NCBI GenBank assembly: GCA_030640595.1
Contig: DAOWJC010000070.1
Coordinates: 1 to 5,814 of the forward strand
Direction of reading: 5' to 3'
Origin: Dehalococcoidia bacterium
GTDB taxonomy: Bacteria; Chloroflexota; Dehalococcoidia; Dehalococcoidales; DAOWJC01
DNA length: 5,814 nt
Under the pieces are notes generated by a model. It was not told the origin of the DNA and did no database searches. It saw only the letters and a list, made by a program, of their open reading frames with translations. Below are positions 1-5,660 of this stretch, piece by piece. The stretch's first letter is position 1, and each line of letters starts with the position of its first letter. Position numbers and translations under genes: made by a program.

Positions 1-55
1 GAAATCCATCTCTAGGGCCAACCTCAACAATTTCAACCTTTGTCGGTAATTCCAT
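1..55 (-). CDS. HMG-CoA-lyase-type enzyme (DRE-TIM metallolyase family), N-terminal 18 codons only, cut by window edge
   Basis: This is a partial gene whose ATG is at 55 and which runs off the left end in frame. The visible peptide begins MELPTKVEIVEVGPRDGF. It matches the opening of 3-hydroxy-3-methylglutaryl-CoA lyases, which start their TIM barrel with a 'VxIVEVGPRDGLQ' strand. Arg15 and Asp16 correspond to the Arg-Asp pair that, in this family, acts in catalysis and in binding the divalent metal. The family cleaves HMG-CoA to acetyl-CoA and acetoacetate. Some relatives act on other 3-hydroxyacyl-CoAs such as citramalyl-CoA, and others are synthases. The ribosome site GGGGGTGA (59-66) lies 3 bases before the ATG, and the gene starts 26 bases after the ferredoxin stop, so it is probably the next operon member. 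The family call is firm for so short a stretch. The substrate is open. Confidence 0.8.
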   Translation of the reverse strand, partial: MELPTKVEIVEVGPRDGF

Positions 56-81
56 TCTTCACCCCCGATTTATTCTTTGTA

Positions 82-303
82 TCAGTAGAGCTTCTGTAAT
101 GTTATAGCCTGAACCGGACATTGTTCCAAACAGAGGTTGCAAAGAGTACACTCATCCTCATTGGCTTTGTTAACCTCAATCCGAGTCTTATTGGCTGCTG
201 GTTTAAATATTGCCACTGGACAAACCTTGACACAGGTCAGACATCCTTCAGCACTAATGCATTTTTTTTGGTCAATGCTAAGCTTAATAAATATCTCAGA
301 CAT
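82..303 (-). CDS. Small 2x[4Fe-4S] ferredoxin
   Basis: This is a 73-residue soluble protein with two iron-sulfur motifs, most likely a cytoplasmic electron carrier or a small subunit of a redox enzyme. The N-terminal motif is Cys15-x5-Cys21-x2-Cys24-x3-Cys28-Pro. Its first spacer is longer than the usual CxxCxxCxxxCP. The C-terminal motif, Cys52-x2-Cys55-x2-Cys58-x3-Cys62-Pro, is canonical. All eight cysteines needed for two [4Fe-4S] clusters are present. The ATG overlaps the last 8 bases of the upstream CoA ligase alpha gene in a different frame, which suggests translational coupling. An AAAGGAAG ribosome site (313-320) sits 9 bases upstream. Its redox partner is not in this window. A 2-oxoacid oxidoreductase, an acyl-CoA dehydrogenase/reductase or a CoA-linked reductase encoded further downstream are all possible. 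The family call is secure and the pathway role is inferred from position only. Confidence 0.9.
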   Translation of the reverse strand: MSEIFIKLSIDQKKCISAEGCLTCVKVCPVAIFKPAANKTRIEVNKANEDECTLCNLCLEQCPVQAITLQKLY

Positions 304-1198
304 ATTTTATTGCTTCCTTTACCAGTTTTGGTATTTGTGAAACTTCCTCAGCAACAATTATACCAGCCTGGCGAAGAAGAGACATCTTTTGCGAAACGGT
401 ATCACTACTACCGTGAACTATGCTCCCGGCATGTCCAAATGATACTCCGGGCATTTCTTCAACAAAGCGCCCGGCAATGAAAGCGATAATCGGTAATCTG
501 GTTCCGCGATTCTGAACCCAATTCGCCAGCTCTGCCTCAAGATTTCCTCCTGGTTCGCCAAAAATAACTACCGCCTTAGTCTCAGGGTCTGCTTCAAATA
601 GAAGCATAAGGTCAACAAAAGTAGAACCAATAATTGGGTCGCCTCCCATGCTAATCGCGGTGCTCTGCCCCAGCCCACTGTGGGTGAGCATATTAGAAAG
701 CTCTCCAGTAAAGCCACCACTACGAGAAATAACTCCGATAGGACCCGGGGTAAAAGTTTTATTGGTATCTTGAACCGGGCCGCCTATCGGACCAAGTTTT
801 GCCTTTCCCGGAGAAATAACTCCCACGCTATTGGGACCGATGATTGTGGTTCCATGCTGTCGACCAAACTCCAAGATTTCAGCCGTATCTCGCCTTGGTA
901 TGTCTTCGGTAATAATATTAATGACCGGGATTCCATTATCAATGGCTTCAAAAGCAGCATCCTTGGCGAACCGCGCCGGAACAAGGATAACCGAAGCATC
1001 CACTTCATGCTCTTTTACGATATCGCACACACAGTCGTACACAGGAACACCGTAAACGTCGGCGCCTCTTTTACCCGGGGTAACACCCCCCACTATCTTA
1101 GTCCCGTAGTCCAGGCTGTTGCGAGTGCTCGTAAAAGCCTCTCGCCCGGTGATCCCTTGGATGATAACCTTCGTTTCTTGGTCAATAAGAATAGACAT
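296..1198 (-). CDS. sucD: ADP-forming acid-CoA ligase, alpha subunit (SucD-like; succinyl-/malyl-CoA synthetase family)
   Basis: This 300-residue protein is the CoA-binding and phosphohistidine subunit of a succinyl-CoA-synthetase-type ligase, which makes an acyl-CoA from acid, CoA and ATP or GTP. E. coli SucD has 289 residues. The N-terminal Rossmann-like CoA-binding domain opens with MSILIDQETKVIIQGITG and contains YGTKIVGGVTPGK (31-43). The ligase domain contains ISRSGG (157-162), GGDPI (185-189), GEPGG (214-218) with the conserved Glu215, and GHAG (255-258) with His256, the expected phosphorylated histidine. The catalytic residues are therefore intact. Position 124 in GPNSVGVISPG is Ser, where E. 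coli SucD has a Cys (GPNCPG) near the CoA thiol. The start is 2 bases after the sucC-like stop, with a GAGG ribosome site inside that gene's last codons, so the two subunits look translationally coupled. The symbol marks the family only. The acid may be succinate, malate or a branched dicarboxylate. Confidence 0.85.
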   Translation of the reverse strand: MSILIDQETKVIIQGITGREAFTSTRNSLDYGTKIVGGVTPGKRGADVYGVPVYDCVCDIVKEHEVDASVILVPARFAKDAAFEAIDNGIPVINIITEDIPRRDTAEILEFGRQHGTTIIGPNSVGVISPGKAKLGPIGGPVQDTNKTFTPGPIGVISRSGGFTGELSNMLTHSGLGQSTAISMGGDPIIGSTFVDLMLLFEADPETKAVVIFGEPGGNLEAELANWVQNRGTRLPIIAFIAGRFVEEMPGVSFGHAGSIVHGSSDTVSQKMSLLRQAGIIVAEEVSQIPKLVKEAIKYV

Positions 1199-1200
1199 TT

Positions 1201-2394
1201 CTACCTCATGTTCCTGATACCTTCTCGCACGGCATCATCTATGGAGAAGGAACGGTCTAAAAAGTTAACCTTATATTTTTTCAGAATGCGAAAACCCTCT
1301 TCTTCCCAGCCTCCAGGGACACGAAAGACAGCAATTTTCTCCGCTGAGGAGTAACCCTTCTCCAGAACTGCCTTGATTACTCCTCGAGCGATTAGGTCAA
1401 CCCTGGCTGCCTGAAGCACACAGGTAATGACCGCAATTTTTTCCACCCCAGGCTTTTCCAGCACTAACTTAGCCAACTGGTAGACCTTGTCAACCGCACT
1501 AAAATTACCCCCCCAGTCACAGAAGTTGGCCGGATCACCTCCCTGTTTCTTGATCGAATCGAAGGCGACCAGACTGGTTCCCCCACCGCCACCAAGCAGG
1601 CCCATTGAGCCACCAAAGTCAACCATAGAGCCGCCTACCCAGCCTTCACCGGCAAACATTTCGGCGGCTTTTTTCTCAAATGGAGTCAGGTCAGTAGCCT
1701 CCTGAGTTCGACCTATTCCTAGCTCGGTCAAAGTCTGGCTATGCCTGGGGATGGTAACATCTTCCATCTCAATATGAGCGTCAAGGGCAACAAATGAACC
1801 ATCGGAAAGCTTTGCTAAAGGATTTATCTCAGCTAAAGTCAAGTCATAATCGAGAAAGGTACGAATTAACCTAGAGAATATTTGAGTAAGGGAATTAAGG
1901 TCTCCACCCGTAATTCCAACACTGCCAACCAGCTGCTTGGCTCGAAAGTCAGAGAATGGCATAAGTACCGATAGGTGGCTCTTTGCTACCCGCTCCGGGT
2001 TTTGCTTTGCCACCTCTTCAATATCAATCCCTCCTAAATCGCTAAAAATAGCTACCGGTAGTTTAGCTGCCGCATCATAGGTAACCCCGACATAGTACTC
2101 CTGTTGGACGTCACCTTTGCTTTCGACCAGAATGCCGACCGGTGCTTTTCCTCTTACCTTTAATTTGAAAATTTCAGAGGCGGCAGCCTCAACTTCATCA
2201 ACGGCACTGGCGAATTTGACCCCTCCCGCCTTCATTCTCCCACCGCTTCTTACTTGGGATTTCAACACCAAAGGGAAGCCAATCTGGGTTGCCGCCTCCC
2301 TTGCCTCCTCTACTGTCCTCGCTAACCGTTGGGATGGCACACTAATTAATTGTTTTTTAAGTAAGTTCTTTGCTTCGTATTCATAAAATCTCAT
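1201..2394 (-). CDS. sucC: ADP-forming acid-CoA ligase, beta subunit (SucC-like, ATP-grasp)
   Basis: This 397-residue protein is close in length to E. coli SucC (388) and is the nucleotide-binding partner of the following alpha subunit. The ATP-grasp domain is intact. It begins MRFYEYEAKNLL and has Lys45 in VLKSQV, the glycine-rich GGRMKAGGVK (51-60), GGIDIEEVAKQNPE (121-134), and EINPL (189-193) with Asn191 and Asp205 in place of the E. coli Mg-binding Asn199/Asp213 pair. The C-terminal CoA-ligase domain diverges. It has an unusual LLGGGGGTSL run (266-275), GGDPANFCDWGGN (285-297) in place of GGEPANFLDVGGG, and TCVLQAARVD (324-333) where E. coli has NIFGGIVRCD. A modest AGGA ribosome site lies 9 bases before the ATG. 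Position between a TRAP transporter and an HMG-CoA-lyase-type gene argues for activation of an imported acid and against a housekeeping TCA role. The nucleotide preference (ATP or GTP) cannot be told. Confidence 0.85.
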   Translation of the reverse strand: MRFYEYEAKNLLKKQLISVPSQRLARTVEEAREAATQIGFPLVLKSQVRSGGRMKAGGVKFASAVDEVEAAASEIFKLKVRGKAPVGILVESKGDVQQEYYVGVTYDAAAKLPVAIFSDLGGIDIEEVAKQNPERVAKSHLSVLMPFSDFRAKQLVGSVGITGGDLNSLTQIFSRLIRTFLDYDLTLAEINPLAKLSDGSFVALDAHIEMEDVTIPRHSQTLTELGIGRTQEATDLTPFEKKAAEMFAGEGWVGGSMVDFGGSMGLLGGGGGTSLVAFDSIKKQGGDPANFCDWGGNFSAVDKVYQLAKLVLEKPGVEKIAVITCVLQAARVDLIARGVIKAVLEKGYSSAEKIAVFRVPGGWEEEGFRILKKYKVNFLDRSFSIDDAVREGIRNMR

Positions 2395-2400
2395 GAGCTA

Positions 2401-2436
2401 TCATCCTGCCTTTTTCGCAATCTCTACTAATGTCAT
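2401..2436 (-). other. 11-codon micro-ORF in the dctM-sucC gap
   Basis: An ATG at 2436 opens a frame of 11 codons encoding MTLVEIAKKAG, ending in TGA 6 bases before the sucC-like ATG. An AAGGGG ribosome site stands 9 bases upstream, better than the one visible for the sucC-like gene. The peptide resembles the first residues of LacI-type DNA-binding domains, which commonly begin like 'TLxDIAKKAGVS', but the frame closes where the helix-turn-helix would continue. It could be a translated leader that feeds ribosomes to the next gene, a remnant of a regulator gene, or chance. There is no evidence that it is expressed. Confidence 0.3.
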
Positions 2437-2451
2437 TTAAAATTCCCCTTC

Positions 2452-3750
2452 TCATTTAAGCATCGTGTTGGGCAACCAAGTACTAAGGACAGGGAAAGCA
2501 ACAAGTATTGCCGTGGCGATCGCATTAAACAGAAGAAACCAGGCAACGCCTTTGAAAATATCAGTGAGGGACACATCGGGAACCACGCCAGCAAGGACAT
2601 AGCAATTCAACCCTACCGGCGGGGTAAGAAGACCTATCTCAATCATCTTTTCAACCAGAATGCCGAACCAAACGCTACTAAATCCTAATTTGCCAACTAT
2701 TATCGGGTGTAGGATGGGAAGGGTAATTAGCATGCAGGATGTTGGGTCGAGAAACATCCCCAAAGGCAGATATACGGCGAGAGCTAACAGAACTACGACA
2801 ATAGGGGGTACATTCAAGCCCACTGCTACTTTAGCGGTCATGGCGGGTATTCCGACCACGGTCAGAAACCAAGCGAAAATGGTGGCACAGCATATAATGG
2901 CGAAAATCATAGCAGAGGTTCGGAGGCTGTCACTGAAGGTCATTCTTAGAGCCTTGATCACTCCTTTGCGTTTGGCAACCAACATAATGAGGGCAGCGAC
3001 AGTACCGAGGGCGGCTGTCTCAGATGGGGTAGCTATGCCAAAATAGATACCACCGATAACTATTATGAACAGGACACAGACCTGCCACCCCCATCTTAGA
3101 GAGTGAATTCTTTCGCTCCAGCTAAATCTCTGAACAGGGGGCGCAAGTTGCGGCTTCACTCGAATCAAAGCCATAATACCTATAGAAAATACGATAGTGG
3201 TGATTATCCCTGGAATAATGCCGGCTATCAACAGGGCACCTATTGAGGTTTCAGTTATCACCCCGTAGATGACAAGGGGAATACTGGGTGGAATAAGCAT
3301 AGCGATGAGGGCACCCCCTGCCACCGTCCCGCAGGCCAGTTTTTTCTCATAACCGGCTTTCCTCATCTCGGGAACAGCGATACTACCCATAGCCGCAGCT
3401 GTGGCTACGCTGGAGCCACAGCACGCCCCAAAGAATGCACAGGCTAGAGTGGTAGCGATCGCCAAACCGCCGGGAAATGCGGATAGCCACCTCTTGGCCA
3501 TGGCAAAAGCACGTTCAGTGACCCCAGCATAGGATGCCGTATAGCCCATAAGGATAAAAAGAGGAATCACCATAAAGGCATATTTGGCCACGGACCAAAA
3601 CGCCTTTTCTCTAAGCACGCTCAGGCCCACATCAACCCCATTGAGGTACATAATCCCCAACAGACCGGTTATGCCTAGAGAAAGAAAAACAGGCACCCCG
3701 ACTACCAAGAGAATCAGTAGCACCGCAATAGCAATTAAAGCTAATTCCAT
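2452..3750 (-). CDS. dctM: TRAP transporter large permease subunit (DctM family)
   Basis: This 432-residue, very hydrophobic inner-membrane protein forms the ion-coupled translocation channel of a tripartite ATP-independent periplasmic transporter. Its length is normal for the family (about 425-430). Family motifs appear in order. These are FFGACCGSSVATAAAMGSIAVPEM (106-129), the repeat-1 signature MLIPPSIPLVIYG (151-163) followed by TETSIGALLIAGIIPG (166-181), GIATPSETAALG (238-249), GMFLDPTSCMLITLPI (331-346), and the repeat-2 signature EIGLLTPPVGLNCYV (371-385). The two PP-containing hairpin motifs mark the internal duplication. Many membrane segments are evident, starting with residues 4-35. 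The ATG is 12 bases after the dctQ stop, with an AGGGTG ribosome site beginning at that stop codon, so co-translation with dctQ is likely. The imported compound should be an organic acid, but the subunit does not reveal which one. Confidence 0.95.
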   Translation of the reverse strand: MELALIAIAVLLILLVVGVPVFLSLGITGLLGIMYLNGVDVGLSVLREKAFWSVAKYAFMVIPLFILMGYTASYAGVTERAFAMAKRWLSAFPGGLAIATTLACAFFGACCGSSVATAAAMGSIAVPEMRKAGYEKKLACGTVAGGALIAMLIPPSIPLVIYGVITETSIGALLIAGIIPGIITTIVFSIGIMALIRVKPQLAPPVQRFSWSERIHSLRWGWQVCVLFIIVIGGIYFGIATPSETAALGTVAALIMLVAKRKGVIKALRMTFSDSLRTSAMIFAIICCATIFAWFLTVVGIPAMTAKVAVGLNVPPIVVVLLALAVYLPLGMFLDPTSCMLITLPILHPIIVGKLGFSSVWFGILVEKMIEIGLLTPPVGLNCYVLAGVVPDVSLTDIFKGVAWFLLFNAIATAILVAFPVLSTWLPNTMLK

Positions 3751-3762
3751 CGAAGCTACACC

Positions 3763-4275
3763 CTAATTCAACTTCTGACTGTGTTGAAACAGCCGCATGA
3801 TATTATTCGCAATATCCTTGATGTACTGGAGGCAAAATAACCAACAGCCAAGTGCTATGGCAGACTTGGACCACCAGGTTGGTAGTTGTGGGAAGGACCC
3901 AAAAAGAGTTTGCTTAGTCACATAAGCATGCATGCCCGCTTTGAAAGCTTGCAGCCCCATGAGAAACAAAAAGGCAAAGCCGAGGGCGAAGGCCAGTATC
4001 TCCAGTGCTATCTGCACCCGGGGAGAGAGCTGGCTGGTCAGCAAATTCACGTTGATATGACCCCGTAGCCTCTGGGTTTCAGCCAGAGATAAAAAAATGA
4101 ATATGGGCAACAAGAGTATATTAAGCTCAATCACCCTTCCTATCGGATTATTAAAAAGGTAGCGCATGGAGACATCGGCAGTAGTCATCAGCATCATAGC
4201 CGCAAGTACCCCACATGCTATCACTGCTACCAGGATAACAATCCAGTCCGTGACTCTGCCTATCCTTAACCACAT
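3763..4275 (-). CDS. dctQ: TRAP transporter small permease subunit (DctQ family)
   Basis: This 170-residue protein has four predicted membrane helices (about residues 10-33, 48-66, 87-110 and 137-152) and partners the large subunit DctM in the membrane. Family traits visible are the basic 'MRYLFNNPIG' stretch (37-46) after helix 1, Glu50 and Glu66 flanking helix 2, the LRGHINVNLL segment (70-79), and the 'FPQLPTWWSKSAIALG' lead-in to helix 4 (128-143). I chose the ATG at 4275 because an AAGGGG ribosome site (4282-4287) lies 6 bases before it. A GTG at 4299 would add eight residues (MPKIKGCS) but has no ribosome site and gives a poor N-terminus for a membrane protein. The gene lies between the receptor gene dctP and dctM, the usual P-Q-M order. 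Sequence conservation of DctQ is low in general, so the call rests on topology, motifs and context together. Confidence 0.9.
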   Translation of the reverse strand: MWLRIGRVTDWIVILVAVIACGVLAAMMLMTTADVSMRYLFNNPIGRVIELNILLLPIFIFLSLAETQRLRGHINVNLLTSQLSPRVQIALEILAFALGFAFLFLMGLQAFKAGMHAYVTKQTLFGSFPQLPTWWSKSAIALGCWLFCLQYIKDIANNIMRLFQHSQKLN

Positions 4276-4281
4276 TGAGCA

Positions 4282-4287
4282 CCCCTT
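4282..4287 (-). promoter_or_regulatory. Ribosome binding site fixing the dctQ start
   Basis: On the minus strand this reads AAGGGG (continuing GTG-like as AAGGGGTG) and stands 6 bases before the ATG at 4275. The alternative upstream GTG at 4299 has only an A/T-rich, purine-poor sequence before it. The site therefore favours the shorter 170-residue protein. Confidence 0.7.
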
Positions 4288-4327
4288 AATTTTTGGCACA
4301 TACTAATAATCGGCAGTGAATGATGAA

Positions 4328-4405
4328 AACTCTAGCTTGAGCCCTTAGCACATTACCCTAGACAGGGGTGGGCGTGGCTTTTACCTCCGCCCACCCCCTA
4401 GAGTT
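4328..4405 (-). ncRNA. Intercistronic GC-rich stem-loop between dctP and dctQ
   Basis: A perfect 10-base inverted repeat, GGGGTGGGCG (4365-4374) and CGCCCACCCC (4388-4397), encloses a 13-base loop. A second 8-base pair, AACTCTAG (4328-4335) and CTAGAGTT (4398-4405), can close outside it. The arms on the dctP side are contiguous (4388-4405), and those on the dctQ side are separated by 29 bases. A further CTAG at 4358-4361 offers an alternative partner for the 4398-4401 CTAG. The inner stem has no U-tract after it, and the outer stem is followed only by a short TTTT, so it is not a classical terminator. It lies just after the receptor gene. Stem-loops there commonly protect the upstream mRNA segment from 3' exonucleases or cause partial termination, giving more receptor than membrane subunits. 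The structure is seen in the sequence, and the role is inferred. Confidence 0.7.
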
Positions 4406-4428
4406 CTCCATCTGAGCCGGCTTAAGCT

Positions 4429-5604
4429 TTATTTGATCTGCTCAAGCCAATACTCGTATGGGTTCACCCATACCGAGGCCTTCGCGTGCTTTTCAATCAG
4501 GGCGCGGTACTTACTAATGAAGGCCTTGGCATCAGCTCCTGTTTTTGTCGCTGCCTCCAAAAGCCACAGATCAGTCAGTGCGGGCTGAACGATGGCACTA
4601 GCCTTGGCTTTTTCCTCATCGGTCCATACATGGAGTTCCGCCAGCTCCCCGGCTATCATCTCATCAACGGCGTTTCTCTCGTAGTCATCCATTATATCCA
4701 ATGAGTCCTGATAGGCTTGCGCAGAGCTGTCGTCGATCACTTTCTTGAGATCAGCGGGAAGCTCGTTCCAGGTATCGAGATTGATGACGGGGGTAATGGC
4801 TGCCCACATACCAGAGCCGAGGTCCGCTATGTGAGGGCCTACCTCGTAGTTCTTGGTGGCCCAACCGGTGCCGAGAGGGGCATCCCACCAGACATCAATG
4901 ACGCCGCGCTCCATGGCAACGTAGCAATCCCCGTAACCAAGGCCAACGGCTCCACCATCAAACCACTCAATTACCTTGGCATCATAGGAAGTGCAGCGTA
5001 CCTTCTTGCCCTTGATGTCATCCAGACTGGTTACTGGATCGCGGCACCACATGCTGTGAGTGCCGGGGCAGTGAGGGAATAGCATCTTAACATTTTGATT
5101 TTCAAATTCCTGGCGGAAAGGCAAATAGGTGGCATACAATTCGTTGATTGCCCGCAGACAAGCATCCAGGTTCTCTTCCACAAAGGTTAGCACTAGTCCC
5201 TGTGACAGAGGGAATTCGGCTGTATTATAGTTGAACCAGAATTGGCCTACATGGGAACTGCCACTAGCTACCGAGCCCAGAACCTCAGGTCCGGAGGACA
5301 ATGCCCCACCCCAGTAACGGTCAAACTTGATTCTCCCATTGCTCTTCTCTTCTACCAAGTCCATAAAATGGTCCTCTTCTATACTGAGCAGTGCCTGGGG
5401 AGCCATGTAGCCATTAAATATTAGGGTAATTACCTCAGGCGCAGGAGCAGGGGCTGGGGCCGGAGCTGGTGCTGGTGGTCCCGGTGGTCCCGGTGGTCCC
5501 GGTGGTCCCGGTACTGGTTCTGGCGCTGGTGCCGCACAGCCGATAGCCACCAAGCTGATGGCTAACAACAACGCCAATGGAATTAGCAAGATTTTCCTTT
5601 TCAT
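4429..5604 (-). CDS. dctP: TRAP transporter substrate-binding lipoprotein (DctP family) with Gly-Pro-Pro/Pro-Ala tether
   Basis: This 391-residue extracytoplasmic receptor captures the solute and delivers it to DctQM. Residues 1-22 are a lipoprotein signal (basic MKRK, hydrophobic core, lipobox VAIG) before Cys23, so the mature protein should be lipid-anchored. Residues 24-56 are a low-complexity tether with four consecutive Gly-Pro-Pro triplets (33-44), then a Pro-Ala run (44-56). The DctP fold follows. It includes the SNGRIKFDRYWGGAL region (88-102) and DDIKGKKVR (195-203), where Arg203 matches the family arginine that usually binds a substrate carboxylate. WCRDP (186-190) offers a second basic residue, and the ERGVIDVWWDAP segment (232-243) lines the expected cleft. 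The exported domain has five cysteines (149, 179, 187, 204, 227). I chose the ATG at 5604 because AAGGAG lies 9 bases upstream. An ATG at 5622 would add six residues but lacks a ribosome site. Substrate class is organic acid; identity unknown. Confidence 0.93.
   Translation of the reverse strand: MKRKILLIPLALLLAISLVAIGCAAPAPEPVPGPPGPPGPPGPPAPAPAPAPAPAPEVITLIFNGYMAPQALLSIEEDHFMDLVEEKSNGRIKFDRYWGGALSSGPEVLGSVASGSSHVGQFWFNYNTAEFPLSQGLVLTFVEENLDACLRAINELYATYLPFRQEFENQNVKMLFPHCPGTHSMWCRDPVTSLDDIKGKKVRCTSYDAKVIEWFDGGAVGLGYGDCYVAMERGVIDVWWDAPLGTGWATKNYEVGPHIADLGSGMWAAITPVINLDTWNELPADLKKVIDDSSAQAYQDSLDIMDDYERNAVDEMIAGELAELHVWTDEEKAKASAIVQPALTDLWLLEAATKTGADAKAFISKYRALIEKHAKASVWVNPYEYWLEQIK
5474..5509 (-). 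repeat. Four tandem copies of a 9-bp unit encoding Gly-Pro-Pro
   Basis: The + strand reads GGTGGTCCC four times without a mismatch at 5474-5482, 5483-5491, 5492-5500 and 5501-5509. On the coding strand, in frame, this gives the (Gly-Pro-Pro)4 part of the dctP tether. The adjacent stretch at about 5436-5473 encodes the Pro-Ala run with less regular bases. Exact nine-base tandem copies can gain or lose units by slippage without breaking frame, so tether length may vary between strains. Confidence 0.95.
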
Positions 5605-5613
5605 CGATAAAAA

Positions 5614-5619
5614 CTCCTT
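5614..5619 (-). promoter_or_regulatory. Ribosome binding site fixing the dctP start
   Basis: On the minus strand this is a consensus AAGGAG, 9 bases before the ATG at 5604. It lies inside the reading frame that would be added by the upstream ATG at 5622. That location, and the lack of any purine-rich site before 5622, make the 5604 start the likely one. It leaves a standard short lipoprotein signal peptide. Confidence 0.8.
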
Positions 5620-5651
5620 CATTTAGATTTTGGTCGGCTAAAAATTACTAA

Positions 5652-5660
5652 CTACCTCAT
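5652..5660 (-). other. Two-codon open frame (Met-Arg-stop) in the dctP leader
   Basis: On the minus strand the leader contains ATG AGG TAG at 5660-5652, preceded by AAGGGGGTG (5664-5672), whose AAGGGGG core is 5 bases before the ATG. The site matches the 16S rRNA tail well at a normal distance. If it is used, ribosomes would initiate and stop after one more codon, about 50 bases before the dctP start. It may be chance, or a minigene-type control element. Confidence 0.25.

Noticed and set aside
121..1354. Open frames on the + strand opposite the ferredoxin, sucD-like and sucC-like genes (for example 121-480 and 680-1354)
   Set aside because: They are antisense to genes with clear family motifs, have no recognisable domains or good ribosome sites, and show translated composition typical of shadow frames.
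296..2394. Housekeeping TCA-cycle succinyl-CoA synthetase
   Set aside because: It cannot be excluded, but the neighbouring genes and the substitutions at the CoA-site positions fit a dedicated catabolic ligase better.
2660..3046. A + strand frame of 128 codons opposite dctM
   Set aside because: It is antisense to a well-conserved permease, is rich in Arg/Thr/Ile as expected from reading hydrophobic codons backwards, and has no family resemblance.
4328..4405. Rho-independent terminator ending a separate dctP transcript
   Set aside because: The strong inner stem is not followed by a U-run and the outer stem has only four T's. The genes beyond it are the cognate permease subunits, so a full stop is unlikely, although partial termination is possible.
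4415..4429. Overlapping short palindromes AGCCGGCT, GCTTAAGC and AAGCTT just after the dctP stop
   Set aside because: They are too short and perfect-centre palindromes of this size occur often by chance. They give no hairpin with a loop and match no operator I recognise.
5474..5509. Possible CRISPR or regulatory tandem repeat from the 9-bp copies
   Set aside because: The units are contiguous with no spacers and are in frame with a Gly-Pro-Pro coding stretch, so they are protein-coding low complexity.
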